From positions 248,001 to 312,000 of the forward strand of contig JAQEYU010000003.1 of NCBI GenBank assembly GCA_027692465.1: DNA of 64,000 nucleotides, read 5' to 3'. Of the stretch, positions 19,179-28,095 are shown in pieces. The number at the start of each line of letters is the position of its first letter. The stretch's first letter is position 1. A program made the position numbers and the translations under genes. The DNA is from Enterococcaceae bacterium OF42-14pH9A (GTDB lineage: Bacteria; Bacillota; Bacilli; Lactobacillales; Enterococcaceae). The notes under the pieces were generated by a model. That model had not been told where the DNA came from. It searched no databases and worked only from the letters and a program-made list of their open reading frames with translations.

Positions 19179-21064
19179 GTATCAAAGTATGTTATGACGA
19201 AAAAATCAAAGACTCTGACTTTATAGCAAGTGAGTGTGGCTACTATTTTAAGAACGTCTTTCAAATGGAAACTGAATCGGCAGCCTCGGTAGCCGAAGCG
19301 GATATAATCTTTAGCTTTGTAGACGACAATACATTGTTAGATGAGATTGTGATTTCACTTGCTGATGGTAAAGGTCGTATTAAAGCGAATTCTGAAGCGG
19401 GACTATTGATTGCTTTGTACCGACTATTCAAGGAGGTTGGGGTGCGCTATCTCCGACCTGGACGGGACCAAGAAGTTCTTCCGGTGTTAGATTCTGAAGC
19501 TTTCGCTACTATGAAAATTGACATCCGAGAAACCGCCAGCTTCAAACACCGGGGTGTTTGTATCGAAGGGGCAGATTCCTTTGAAAATGTTCGCAACTTT
19601 ATTGATTGGTTGCCAAAGATTGGCATGAATTCCTTCTTTATTCAGTTTGAAAATCCCTATTCTTTCTTCAAGCGTTGGTATGAGCATGAGTTCAATCCTT
19701 ATCTGGAAAAAGAACAATTCTCCAACGAGATTGCCGAAGAAATGAGCGATAAGATCGACCATGAAATTGAAATTCGTGGCTTGCAACATCATCGGGTAGG
19801 CCACGGCTGGACGGGAGAAGTGCTAGGCTACTCCTCCAAGTTTGGTTGGGAATCTGGTTTGACGTTGTCAGAAGAAAAGAAACCGCTGGTAGCTGAACTC
19901 AACGGTAAGCGGGAGCTATATGGTACAGCACCAATCCTTACCAGCTTGGACTTTGCTAATCCTGAAGTCGGCAAGAAAATGGTTGCTTCTATTGTGGAAT
20001 ATGCAAAAGAGCGACAAGATGTGAATTACCTTCATGTTTGGCTTTCAGATGCCCGAAATAACATTTGTGAATGTGCAGAATGCCAAAAAGATCTGCCCTC
20101 TGATCAATATGTTCGAATTTTGAACCAGTTAGATGAAGCCTTAACTGAAGCTGGATTGAATACTAAGATTTGTTTCTTGCTGTATCATGAGTTACTCTTC
20201 GCACCAAAAAAAGAAACCATTCACAACCCAGAGCGCTTCACCATGATGTTTGCGCCGATTACCCGGACTTTCGAAAAGAGCTATGCAGATGTAGATTACG
20301 AAAATGGTATCCCAGAACCGAAGCCCTATATTCGCAACCGGATTGTCTTGCCAAATTCCTTGGAAGAAAATCTTTCCTACTTGTTCAGTTGGCAGAATCA
20401 GTTTAAAGGGGACAGTTTTGTCTACGATTACCCACTTGGACGAGCTCACTATGGAGATTTAGGTTACATGAAAATCAGCCGGGTCATCAGCCGCGATATC
20501 AAATATTTGGATAAGCTTCACCTACAAGGATATATTAGCTGTCAGGAATTACGAGCGGGTTTCCCTCATAATTTCCCTAACTATGTTATGGGAGAAATGC
20601 TTTGGAACAAAGAAGCTGATTATGAGGTGATCTTGGAAGATTATTTCAGCCATATGTATGGTGAGGATTGGCAACAAGTTGTCGAGTATTTAGAACAGCT
20701 TTCTCAGTATTCTTCTTGTGATCATTTCAATGCTATCGGGTCTCGAGTGAATCCAAACTTGAGAATTCGCTACCAGACAGCTGTCTACTTAGCACAAGGA
20801 GGCCTTTCACTGATTGAAAAAAATACCCAAGAAAAGACTGGAGTCGTTAAAACACAATGGTTACAATTAGGTTATCATCGAGAATATGCTGAAAAACTTG
20901 GTAAAGCGTTGGCCTTGTTGAGTGAGGGGCGCTATCAATTGGCTCAGTCAGCTTGGCGTGATTTCCTTGATTTCATTCGTCGCAATGAAGAAAATTTCCA
21001 ACCTAACTTAGATGTTTATCGTGTCATCGAAGTGGCCAAAAATTATGCTGGTTTTACATTATAA
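19175..21064 (+). CDS. DUF4838-family putative glycoside hydrolase
   Basis: The 629-residue protein has an N-terminal alpha/beta domain like those preceding GH20/GH67 catalytic barrels (GLLIALYRLFKEVGVRYLRPG), followed by a DUF4838-type TIM barrel. A conserved cysteine trio, Cys298-x-Cys300-x2-Cys303, lies in the barrel just after HVWLSDARNN and may bind metal. No signal peptide is present, so it acts in the cytoplasm, presumably on the (phospho)sugar brought in by the IIC protein whose gene overlaps it. DUF4838 proteins are grouped with glycosidases from fold and context; a catalytic acid cannot be named with confidence here. Confidence 0.75.
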   Translation: MSIKVCYDEKIKDSDFIASECGYYFKNVFQMETESAASVAEADIIFSFVDDNTLLDEIVISLADGKGRIKANSEAGLLIALYRLFKEVGVRYLRPGRDQEVLPVLDSEAFATMKIDIRETASFKHRGVCIEGADSFENVRNFIDWLPKIGMNSFFIQFENPYSFFKRWYEHEFNPYLEKEQFSNEIAEEMSDKIDHEIEIRGLQHHRVGHGWTGEVLGYSSKFGWESGLTLSEEKKPLVAELNGKRELYGTAPILTSLDFANPEVGKKMVASIVEYAKERQDVNYLHVWLSDARNNICECAECQKDLPSDQYVRILNQLDEALTEAGLNTKICFLLYHELLFAPKKETIHNPERFTMMFAPITRTFEKSYADVDYENGIPEPKPYIRNRIVLPNSLEENLSYLFSWQNQFKGDSFVYDYPLGRAHYGDLGYMKISRVISRDIKYLDKLHLQGYISCQELRAGFPHNFPNYVMGEMLWNKEADYEVILEDYFSHMYGEDWQQVVEYLEQLSQYSSCDHFNAIGSRVNPNLRIRYQTAVYLAQGGLSLIEKNTQEKTGVVKTQWLQLGYHREYAEKLGKALALLSEGRYQLAQSAWRDFLDFIRRNEENFQPNLDVYRVIEVAKNYAGFTL

Positions 21065-21119
21065 TAAAGATATAAAGGGTTGATAGCTTCCGTTACGGTG
21101 CTCTAGTCCTTTACTACTA

Positions 21120-21157
21120 AGCCTTTTCGGATCTCAAATGATTCGTAAAGGCTTTGG
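21120..21157 (+). terminator. Probable terminator of the IIC-DUF4838 operon
   Basis: AGCCTTT (21120-21126) pairs with AAAGGCT (21147-21153), extended by imperfect CGGATC/GATTCG pairing. A weak T-rich tract follows (TTGGGTGTCTTTT). Confidence 0.5.
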
Positions 21158-21286
21158 GTGTCTTTTACAGAATGGTAGGGACTGAAAGCGAAGGTATGAG
21201 GCTAACCTCAGTTTGCTTTTGCTTACTAAACAACACAAGTCAATTTCACAGTTCCGCGTGATGCAGATTCATGAAAGGAGAACACC

Positions 21287-22177
21287 ATGAAGCCAAGGAA
21301 CAGCAAAAAATTGATTCGGATATTTCTGATACCGATGCTGATATTGTATATAGGGTTTGCTATTTATCCATTTTTATTGAATATCTTGTACTCCTTTCTG
21401 AACTGGAATGGAATCACCAAGACGGCTAACTTTATCGGATGGGAAAATTACCGGCAGCTGATAGGCAATGGGATTTTTTGGAATGCTGTTAAAAATAGTC
21501 TTCTCTATGCCCTGTTTGGGACGATTTTTCAGATTCTAATCTCCTTCTTGTTAGCATATCTGGTAGAATTCGGTCCCTTTAAACGTAAAAAATTGCTGCG
21601 TATTCTCTTTATTTTACCTATCGTGACAACAACAGCAACAATGGGGATGATAATGAAGAGTTTTTTCAACCACGAAGGTTTGCTGAATACCTTTCTGATT
21701 AGTATTGGCTTGTCGGCTCAGCCTTTCTTGACGGATCCCAAATATGTTTTTGGAGTGGTGATATTGGTTTCTGTTTGGAAAGAGACCGGGACTATGTTCA
21801 TCTACTGGTTAGCAGGGTTTCAGATGGTGTCAAAAGAGGTGGTGGAAGCAGCGAAAATCGACGGAGTTACTAGCTTTTCCTTATTGATGAAAATTATCCT
21901 ACCCATGATTAAGCCAGTATTGATTATGATTACCGCGGTGACATTTTTGAACTCATTAAAAGTCTTTGATTTGATTCAGACCATGACAGCTGGGGGACCA
22001 TATTTTGCAACTGATGTTTTATCTACTTTTATTTATCGAACGGCCTTCTCTAGTTCATTCGGTTCGCCGCAGCTCAGCTATGCCAGTTCAGCAGCCGTCG
22101 TTTCAGTCTTGATGATGATAATCGTGTCATTGATATTTCGCTTGATTTTACAGAAACGAAAAGGAGCGATCTCATGA
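21287..22177 (+). CDS. ABC sugar transporter permease (MalF/UgpA-like)
   Basis: This 296-residue inner-membrane subunit belongs to a CUT1-type carbohydrate importer. It has six hydrophobic segments and the cytoplasmic EAA loop VVEAAKIDGVTSFSLLMKI (about residues 185-203), which contacts the ATPase. GAAAGGAG precedes the start. The second permease overlaps by 4 bp and the binding protein follows. No ATPase gene lies in the operon, so a shared MsmK/MsiK-type ATPase encoded elsewhere is required, as is established for many Gram-positive CUT1 systems. Confidence 0.92.
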   Translation: MKPRNSKKLIRIFLIPMLILYIGFAIYPFLLNILYSFLNWNGITKTANFIGWENYRQLIGNGIFWNAVKNSLLYALFGTIFQILISFLLAYLVEFGPFKRKKLLRILFILPIVTTTATMGMIMKSFFNHEGLLNTFLISIGLSAQPFLTDPKYVFGVVILVSVWKETGTMFIYWLAGFQMVSKEVVEAAKIDGVTSFSLLMKIILPMIKPVLIMITAVTFLNSLKVFDLIQTMTAGGPYFATDVLSTFIYRTAFSSSFGSPQLSYASSAAVVSVLMMIIVSLIFRLILQKRKGAIS

Positions 22178-22974
22178 AAAAAGTGTTGACCTACGTACTT
22201 GCAGCAATTTGGATCCTGCCTTTTCTGGTAATGTTATTGACTGCTTTTAGCAGCAAAAACACCACCAGTTTTACGGAATTGTTTGACCTGTCTGCTTTGA
22301 CATTAAATAATTTTCGACGAGCTTGGAGCGAGGGGGCATTCTCTCGTTACTTTTTAAACACGGTAATTGTGACGCTTGTTTCAGTTGTGATTATTTTAGG
22401 TGTGACTGCGCTGGCAGGTTATGTGATGGGGCGTTTTGAGTTTGGTGGCAAGAAGGCACTGTACCGCGTGATGATCTTGTCTATGGGTATTCCTACAATT
22501 TTCTTTACCATTCCTGTGTATCAATTATTGCGAATGCTTCATGTGGATACGTCAATTATTGGACTAATTTTAGCCGAAATCGGTGGTGGACATATCATCT
22601 TCCTTTTGCTATTTGCCAATTTTTTTGAATCAGTACCCTCTGAACTGGAGGAGTCAGCAGTTATCGATGGGGCGACGGAATTTGACGTCTTTTTCAGAGT
22701 TATGTTTCCTTTGGCCAGACCGATTATTGGCACCGTAGTTATCACCCAGTCTATCTGGACATGGAATTCTTTTTTGTATCCCTTGATTCTATCGGTAAAT
22801 GATCCCACGATACGTACACTTTCAGTGGGAATGTATGCATTTCAAGGGGAAAACATTGTAGACTGGAGTAGTATGGCAGCGGGCGCTTGTATTACGATTT
22901 TGCCAATGGTGATTCTTTTTATTTTCTTTCAACGTTACTTTATTAACGGCATTTCTGGTGCGGTAAAGGGGTGA
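22174..22974 (+). CDS. ABC sugar transporter permease (MalG/UgpE-like)
   Basis: This 266-residue partner of the preceding permease has six predicted transmembrane segments and an EAA loop of the form ELEESAVIDGATEFDVFFRV (about residues 154-173). It starts within the end of the upstream gene (ATGA overlap), indicating translational coupling, and ends 4 bp before the binding-protein gene. The predicted role is uptake of an oligosaccharide or sugar derivative using a shared ATPase. Confidence 0.92.
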   Translation: MKKVLTYVLAAIWILPFLVMLLTAFSSKNTTSFTELFDLSALTLNNFRRAWSEGAFSRYFLNTVIVTLVSVVIILGVTALAGYVMGRFEFGGKKALYRVMILSMGIPTIFFTIPVYQLLRMLHVDTSIIGLILAEIGGGHIIFLLLFANFFESVPSELEESAVIDGATEFDVFFRVMFPLARPIIGTVVITQSIWTWNSFLYPLILSVNDPTIRTLSVGMYAFQGENIVDWSSMAAGACITILPMVILFIFFQRYFINGISGAVKG

Positions 22975-22978
22975 GAAT

Positions 22979-24424
22979 ATGAAAAAACAAATTGGTTTAG
23001 GACTTGCCGGGCTGGTACTTCTGACTGGCTGTGGCGTGAAGATTCTATCAACAGATGAGAAAACGGGAATTACCTCGGCAGCCATTGAAAAAATCACCAC
23101 TGCTTCTGATGAAAAGGTCACATTGAATATTGTGGATTGGAGCGATAGCACTAAAGAAGCTAGAAAACAATTGAACCAGCGATTTGAAAAAGATCATCCA
23201 AATGTGATTATCAACTACACTACATTAACCCAGGCCCAATTCAATGAGACCATGCTTTCAGGCATCCGTTCAGGGAAAGCTCCGGATTTATTTCCTCTCC
23301 CCAACAATACCGATTTTCAAACCGCTGTCTCTGAAGGGTGGTTTGTACCGCTGAATATTTATCTTGATGAGGACTTTTTTCAGCAACTGAAGCCGGAAGC
23401 TCTGCAGCAGAATATCACTCAGCAGAATGATGATATCTATCTGTTACCAGAAGCTCAGGAAATCAGCAGTACGCTAATGTTTTATAACCGTAAGTTATTA
23501 ACTGCTGACGAATTGCAGCTAGTAACTTCCGGTGAGGTGACTTGGCAGCAGTTTCGCGAGATTTGTCAACGAGTAACTAAGGAGGGAAAGGGTAGTGCTT
23601 ATGGGATAATCACCAGTGGTGCACAGAAAAATCGCGTAGACTTGGAGTTGCGGGCTTTTTCAGAGTTGGCGGGAGCACCTTTAGGACCGGAAGAACAGAT
23701 TTTTGTACAGCAAGGAAAGACTCGGTATGCGTCAGAAGCAGTTCGGCAGGCTTTTGACTGGTACCAGAATTTGATGACAGATGGTAGCTTCTACCCAGAT
23801 TCTGCCTCATTGACGGCACCGGAAGCACGGAACCTCTTCGCGGAAGGAAAGGCGGCCTTTATTGTACAAGGGTCCTGGTGTATTCCTGATTGGGAAAGCC
23901 AAAATTCCCAATTAGACTTCGGCGTGATGCCACTACCCGTGCCGGAAACTAGCGAAGATGCTCGACAGATTCGACCGTTTACGAAAGGATGGATGGGGAT
24001 TTCCGCCACGAGCAAGCATCCTGATGTGGCAGCGGAATATTTAAAGTATCTGTATTCCCATAAGTATCAGAATCAGCTAGTACAGGCAGGGGGATTTGTC
24101 TCCATTCGCAGTGATTTAACAGAGTCAGACATTTCCAATGAACGGATGCAGACGTATTACCGACTGGCGGAAGCGCAAAGTCGCCCAATGATAAATCCCG
24201 TGACTCGAGATGACGATTTGCATTTGGTTTACAGTATTATCCAGCCGGTACAACCAGATTTTGGGGATATTGCCGCCGGATTATTAACTGGAGAACCTGA
24301 TTATTTTTCGCGTTTGAAAAGGTATAACGATCAAGTGCAGTTGAATCTAGAACTGGCGGTAGACACTGTTGCTAAAAATTTATCAGTAACATTGGCGGAT
24401 TTCGAGGTAGATGACAACGACTGA
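22979..24424 (+). CDS. ABC sugar transporter solute-binding lipoprotein
   Basis: The 481-residue extracellular binding protein is of the MalE/family-1 type. The N-terminus is a lipoprotein signal with lipobox LLTGC and acylated Cys18. Typical family features include the KDHPNV...-like strand after a 'RFEKDHP' helix, GKAPDLFPLPN, LYSHKYQNQLV, and GKAAFIVQGSW near the C-terminal lobe. Being last in the operon after both permeases is less common than being first. No hydrolase is encoded nearby, so the ligand is unknown. Confidence 0.92.
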   Translation: MKKQIGLGLAGLVLLTGCGVKILSTDEKTGITSAAIEKITTASDEKVTLNIVDWSDSTKEARKQLNQRFEKDHPNVIINYTTLTQAQFNETMLSGIRSGKAPDLFPLPNNTDFQTAVSEGWFVPLNIYLDEDFFQQLKPEALQQNITQQNDDIYLLPEAQEISSTLMFYNRKLLTADELQLVTSGEVTWQQFREICQRVTKEGKGSAYGIITSGAQKNRVDLELRAFSELAGAPLGPEEQIFVQQGKTRYASEAVRQAFDWYQNLMTDGSFYPDSASLTAPEARNLFAEGKAAFIVQGSWCIPDWESQNSQLDFGVMPLPVPETSEDARQIRPFTKGWMGISATSKHPDVAAEYLKYLYSHKYQNQLVQAGGFVSIRSDLTESDISNERMQTYYRLAEAQSRPMINPVTRDDDLHLVYSIIQPVQPDFGDIAAGLLTGEPDYFSRLKRYNDQVQLNLELAVDTVAKNLSVTLADFEVDDND

Positions 24425-24451
24425 CGGAAATTTTTCTGTCGGTCGTTTTTA
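24419..24451 (+). terminator. Terminator of the ABC importer operon, overlapping the stop codon
   Basis: CGACTGACGG and CTGTCGGTCG pair around an A/T-rich loop, followed by five T residues. The 5' arm includes the TGA of the binding-protein gene. Confidence 0.8.
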
Positions 24452-24666
24452 TGTGGTTTTAAAACTGACTGAATGTATCCCGATGAACTGTGATAGACAT
24501 ATCCGCTATTGCCAAGCTGCGGCCTGATTTGGCGGTTGTTCCAGCGTATATGTTAGGATTGAAAATATTCTGGGCAAGGTAAATTCGGTCAATTGGGCTG
24601 AAAAAATATGAAATTTACTTGCCTTGGAGTTCACTCCAGGGCTTACAATACCAGTGAGGTGAGGAA

Positions 24667-25266
24667 ATGGTAAAAACGTTGTATTTGATGCGTCACGGGG
24701 AGACTTTGTTCAACCAGCTTAAGATCCAGGGATGGTGTGACTCACCACTCACAGCGGTCGGGTTCAAGCAGGCGGAGATCGCCGGAAATTATTTTAAAAA
24801 ACACGGAATCTTTCTTGAGGAAGCTTATTGTTCAACGTCGGAGCGGGCTTGTGATACCTTGGAACAGGTAACGACACTTCCTTATCAAAGAATCAAAGGG
24901 TTGAGAGAATGGCATTTCGGCCGTTTTGAAGGTGAAGGAGAGTTTCTGAATCCACCGCTGCCTTATGGTGATTTTTTTGTTGAATACGGTGGAGAGTCGG
25001 AAAGCCAAGTGCGCCAGCGGATAGTAGATACACTGCAACAGCTCATGGAAAATGCTAAAGGCAAGAACGTCCTTGTTGTTTCTCATGGGGGCAGCTGCCG
25101 GCAATTCATGAGATATTGGCAGCACAATACATCAATCGATCAGCAAGAGCCGCTGCGCAACTGTTGTATTCTGAAGTTTTCCTTTTCTGATGAAGGAACG
25201 TTTAAACTGTTGCAGATTATCAATCATGACTTTACTGGTTTGACAGGAGAAAGGAGCGGCCAATGA
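24667..25266 (+). CDS. Histidine phosphatase (phosphoglycerate mutase-like) protein
   Basis: This 199-residue protein belongs to the branch-1 histidine phosphatase superfamily. The catalytic RHG triad is in LMRHGET (Arg9-His10-Gly11) and the second histidine lies in VVSHGGSCRQF (about 140). The substrate could be a phosphosugar, an adenosylcobalamin-pathway phosphate or a small alcohol phosphate. It is the first of three genes joined by 4-bp overlaps (MerR regulator, aldo/keto reductase), so a role with that redox pair is likely. GAGGTGAGG precedes the ATG. Confidence 0.88.
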   Translation: MVKTLYLMRHGETLFNQLKIQGWCDSPLTAVGFKQAEIAGNYFKKHGIFLEEAYCSTSERACDTLEQVTTLPYQRIKGLREWHFGRFEGEGEFLNPPLPYGDFFVEYGGESESQVRQRIVDTLQQLMENAKGKNVLVVSHGGSCRQFMRYWQHNTSIDQQEPLRNCCILKFSFSDEGTFKLLQIINHDFTGLTGERSGQ

Positions 25267-25661
25267 ATATTACAGCTGTCAGTAAGAAATACGGGATATC
25301 CTCTGATACACTGCGCTATTATGAACGAGTAGGGATCATTCCGCCGGTAACCAGAGATGAAAAGGGCTACCGCGATTTTTCGGAATATGATTTGAATTGG
25401 GTATATTTTGCCAAAGTCATGCGCAATGCGGGGATCTCGATTGAGGCGCTGATCGAGTATGGAACGCTTTTTCGTCAAGGACGGGAGCAGTCGATGGCCC
25501 CGCGGCAGGAAATCCTGCTAGAGCAAAGAAAACTGCTGGCTGAGCGGATCGCAGAGCTGCAGGAAACATTGTCCTATCTGGATCACAAGTTGGCAGGAAA
25601 TGCGGAACACTTGCGGGAATTCGTGAAAAAATTAGAAAAAGACAGGGAGGAAGACAAATGA
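25263..25661 (+). CDS. MerR-family transcriptional regulator
   Basis: The 132-residue activator has the MerR winged HTH (AVSKKYGISSDTLRYYERVGIIPP, residues 5-28), the second wing helix (RDFSEYDLNWVYFAKVMRNAGISIEALIEY) and a dimerisation coiled coil (about 82-128). It contains no cysteine, so it cannot use the redox Cys of AdhR-type aldehyde sensors or bind thiophilic metals through Cys. It overlaps both neighbours by 4 bp and probably controls its own operon with the aldo/keto reductase, possibly in response to a carbonyl compound (inference). Confidence 0.9.
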   Translation: MNITAVSKKYGISSDTLRYYERVGIIPPVTRDEKGYRDFSEYDLNWVYFAKVMRNAGISIEALIEYGTLFRQGREQSMAPRQEILLEQRKLLAERIAELQETLSYLDHKLAGNAEHLREFVKKLEKDREEDK

Positions 25662-26638
25662 ACTATGTAAAATTCGGCAATACCGGGATGGAAGTTTCAC
25701 CTATTTGCTTGGGCACGATGGGCTTTGGGGATCCCAACAGCGGGTTTCATGAATGGGTCTTAGAGGAACCCGAAAGCCTGCCGGTGATCAAAAAGGCACT
25801 GGATCTGGGGATTAATTTCTTTGATACGGCCAATATCTATTCCTATGGTGCCAGCGAAACCATCCTTGGGAAAGCTTTGAAGGAATATGCCCACCGGGAT
25901 GAAATCGTGGTGGCTACTAAAGCTTATATGAAAATGAAGCAAAGACCCAACAGCGGCGGCTTGTCGAAGAAGGCGCTATTCCATCAGATTGATCAAAGTT
26001 TGGCACGGCTGCAGATGGATTATGTCGATCTGTATATCATTCATCGTTGGGACTACAACACACCTATCGAAGAGACGATGGAAGCACTTCATGAAATCGT
26101 CCGTTCCGGAAAAGCCCGCTATATCGGCGCCTCTGCCATGTTTGCTTGGCAGTTTGCCAAAGCCCAGGCAGTGGCTGAAAAGTATGGTTGGACGAAGTTT
26201 GTCTCCATGCAGAATCATTTGAACCTTTTGTACCGGGAAGAAGAACGGGAAATGATGCCTCTTTGTCAGGACCAAAAAATCGCTGTTACGCCTTACAGTC
26301 CACTGGCTGCCGGACGTCTCACCCGTGATTGGGAGGCTCAAACTAAACGGTTCTTGACAGATGAAACTGCGCATTCCAAATATGATACGACAGTCCAACA
26401 AGATCGAATCATCGTAGAACGGGTAGCAAAAATTGCTGAAAAACACGGTGTCAAGCGTGCGCAGGTGGCATTGGCCTGGCTGCTGCAAAAAGAGCAGGTA
26501 GCCGCTCCTATCATCGGCGCTACGAAAGAAAGTCATCTGACAGATGCGCTTCCGGCTCTTGATTTGGCGTTGACTGCAGCTGAAGTGAGCTATCTTGAAG
26601 AGCCTTATCAGCCGCATCGTGTAGTGGGGGCAATCTGA
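25658..26638 (+). CDS. Aldo/keto reductase
   Basis: The 326-residue NADP(H)-dependent oxidoreductase has the TIM-barrel AKR fold. The catalytic tetrad is present: Asp56 and Tyr61 in FFDTANIYSYGASE, Lys88 in VVATKAY, His129 in LYIIHRWD. The C-terminal nucleotide-binding segment includes APIIGATKESHL. It resembles the YajO/IolS-like AKR group, reducing aldehydes or ketones in the cytosol. It is the last gene of the phosphatase-MerR-AKR operon. Its terminator lies beyond an inserted copy of the dispersed repeat. Confidence 0.93.
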   Translation: MNYVKFGNTGMEVSPICLGTMGFGDPNSGFHEWVLEEPESLPVIKKALDLGINFFDTANIYSYGASETILGKALKEYAHRDEIVVATKAYMKMKQRPNSGGLSKKALFHQIDQSLARLQMDYVDLYIIHRWDYNTPIEETMEALHEIVRSGKARYIGASAMFAWQFAKAQAVAEKYGWTKFVSMQNHLNLLYREEEREMMPLCQDQKIAVTPYSPLAAGRLTRDWEAQTKRFLTDETAHSKYDTTVQQDRIIVERVAKIAEKHGVKRAQVALAWLLQKEQVAAPIIGATKESHLTDALPALDLALTAAEVSYLEEPYQPHRVVGAI

Positions 26639-26662
26639 TGTAAAAGGGCCTATTTTATTTAG

Positions 26663-26820
26663 GGCGTGTCTGAAAACTCTAGCGGCAGATATTTTGGTCC
26701 TTTTCGCCGCAATCTGCGTCGTAAATGCTCGCTTATGCACCACATAAGCTGTGCTTTTCTCCTTGATTTCAGCAAAAAGTCCGCAAAAATCTGGATTCCC
26801 CCAGAGTTTTCAGACACGCC
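26663..26820 (+). repeat. Dispersed intergenic element, copy B
   Basis: A 158-bp copy in the same orientation as copy A, with matching termini (GGCGTGTCTGAAAACTC / GAGTTTTCAGACACGCC). The centre GCTTATG-CACCA-CATAAGC is itself an inverted repeat. It sits between the aldo/keto reductase stop and that operon's terminator. Confidence 0.9.
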
Positions 26821-26824
26821 TAAG

Positions 26825-26858
26825 AGCAGTCTTTTTAAAATGAAGACTGCTTTTTTTG
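26825..26858 (+). terminator. Intrinsic terminator, probably of the phosphatase-MerR-AKR operon
   Basis: AGCAGTCTT (26825-26833) and AAGACTGCT (26843-26851) form a 9-bp perfect stem followed by seven T residues. It is separated from the operon by repeat copy B. Confidence 0.85.
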
Positions 26859-26925
26859 GCTGCGTTCTGTCATCTTGTCACGGGTTTTCTAAAACTGAAG
26901 CAGGCCGGAGATCCTCGAGTAATCA

Positions 26926-27083
26926 GGGCGTGTCTGAAAACGCCGGAGGAATCCGTTTTTTTTTCGGACCTGCCGAAAGCTAGGAGCAAAGCGCAACTTA
27001 TGCACCACATAAGTTGCGCTTTTCTGACATTGGTTGCGGTGAAAGAGCCAAGATACCTGCTACTGGCATTTTCAGACACGCCC
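26926..27083 (-). repeat. Dispersed intergenic element, copy C (inverted)
   Basis: A copy in the opposite orientation to copy B, about 105 bp away, so B and C form a large interrupted inverted repeat. Ends are GGGCGTGTCTGAAAAC and a TTTTCAGACACGCCC complement; the interior is more diverged. Its right end abuts the LysR promoter. Confidence 0.85.
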
Positions 27084-27099
27084 TGGCTTCTGCTATACT
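27071..27099 (+). promoter_or_regulatory. Promoter of the LysR gene, -35 element inside repeat copy C
   Basis: TATACT (27094-27099) is a good -10. Seventeen bp upstream, TTCAGA (27071-27076) matches 4 of 6 positions of TTGACA and lies in the terminal inverted repeat of copy C. Confidence 0.5.
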
Positions 27100-27127
27100 T
27101 AAACGGGAGCAGGTAAGGAGGAGCAGA

Positions 27128-28007
27128 ATGGAAATCAGATTATTACGGTATTTTTGGGCTGTGGCGGAAGAAGGGAATTTTTCACGCGCTGCCAGAGTAT
27201 TGAACATCACGCAACCGACATTGAGCCGCCAGATCAAAGAGTTGGAAGAACTGTTGAACACGCAGCTTTTTGAGCGGGGACAGCGGGAAGTGTCATTGAC
27301 CCAAGACGGACTGTTATTGAAGGAGCGGGCCGAAGAGATCCTGACATTGGATACGAAGCTGGAGGAGACTTTTTCCAATCGGGGAGCCAAGTTGACTGGG
27401 CGTCTGACTATCGGCTGTGTGGAGGCAGATAATTCCGATACACTGGCGATGATGCTGGAAGAATTGTTGGCAGATCACCCGCTGGTCACTTTTGAGATCC
27501 TCACAGGCACTGGCGATGAAATCACAGACAAGTTGGAAAAGGGTTTGATCGACCTGGCGCTTTTATTGGAGCCGGTCCATGTTAAAAACGTTGAAAGTCT
27601 GGTACTACCCCGAGAGGAGAGCTGGGGCTTTCTTGTTTCCAAAACTGATTTTGTAGCCCAGAAGGAACAAATCACACCGGCAGATATTTCCGGGATGCCG
27701 GTGCTGATCTCCAAACGCAGCGAAGTCCAGAAATTACTGGCCGATTGGGGGGCATATCGGTTATGAGGAGTTAACTATCATTGGGCATTTTAATTTGATT
27801 TTCAATGTGTTTTCGCTGGTTGAAAATCAAGTAGGCGCTGCTTTTACGATCAAGGGAGCAGTGGCAAATCGCCTCAGTTCGGCCGTAAAATTCATTCCTC
27901 TGGATCCAGTCGTAAAAACAAACTGTCTGCTTGTATGGAAAAAGCGAATCCACACCCCGGTAGTCAAGGAGTTTATTTCCCGTTGTATTCATACTTTTAA
28001 AGCATAG
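27128..28007 (+). pseudogene. LysR-family regulator gene with a frameshift in a G6 run
   Basis: From ATG 27128 (RBS AGGAGGAG) the frame gives a typical LysR HTH (MEIRLLRYFWAVAEEGNFSR...) and most of the effector domain, then stops at 27764-27766. The missing C-terminus continues in another frame (IGYEELTIIGHFN, then VFSLVENQVGAAFTIKGAV) to the stop at 28005-28007. Removing one G from the GGGGGG run near 27747-27752 restores a 292-residue protein, the usual LysR length. The gene is therefore a recent pseudogene, a phase-variable homopolymer, or a sequencing error. If intact it would likely control the downstream flavodoxin/cupin/CMD/MFS genes. Confidence 0.85.
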
Positions 28008-28095
28008 CGTATATATTACCAAAGTATTCGAAATCTGAACTCGCAACGGTTATGCTGATAGCAGGTAACATTCATAACTCAGGAGGGTGAAAAAA

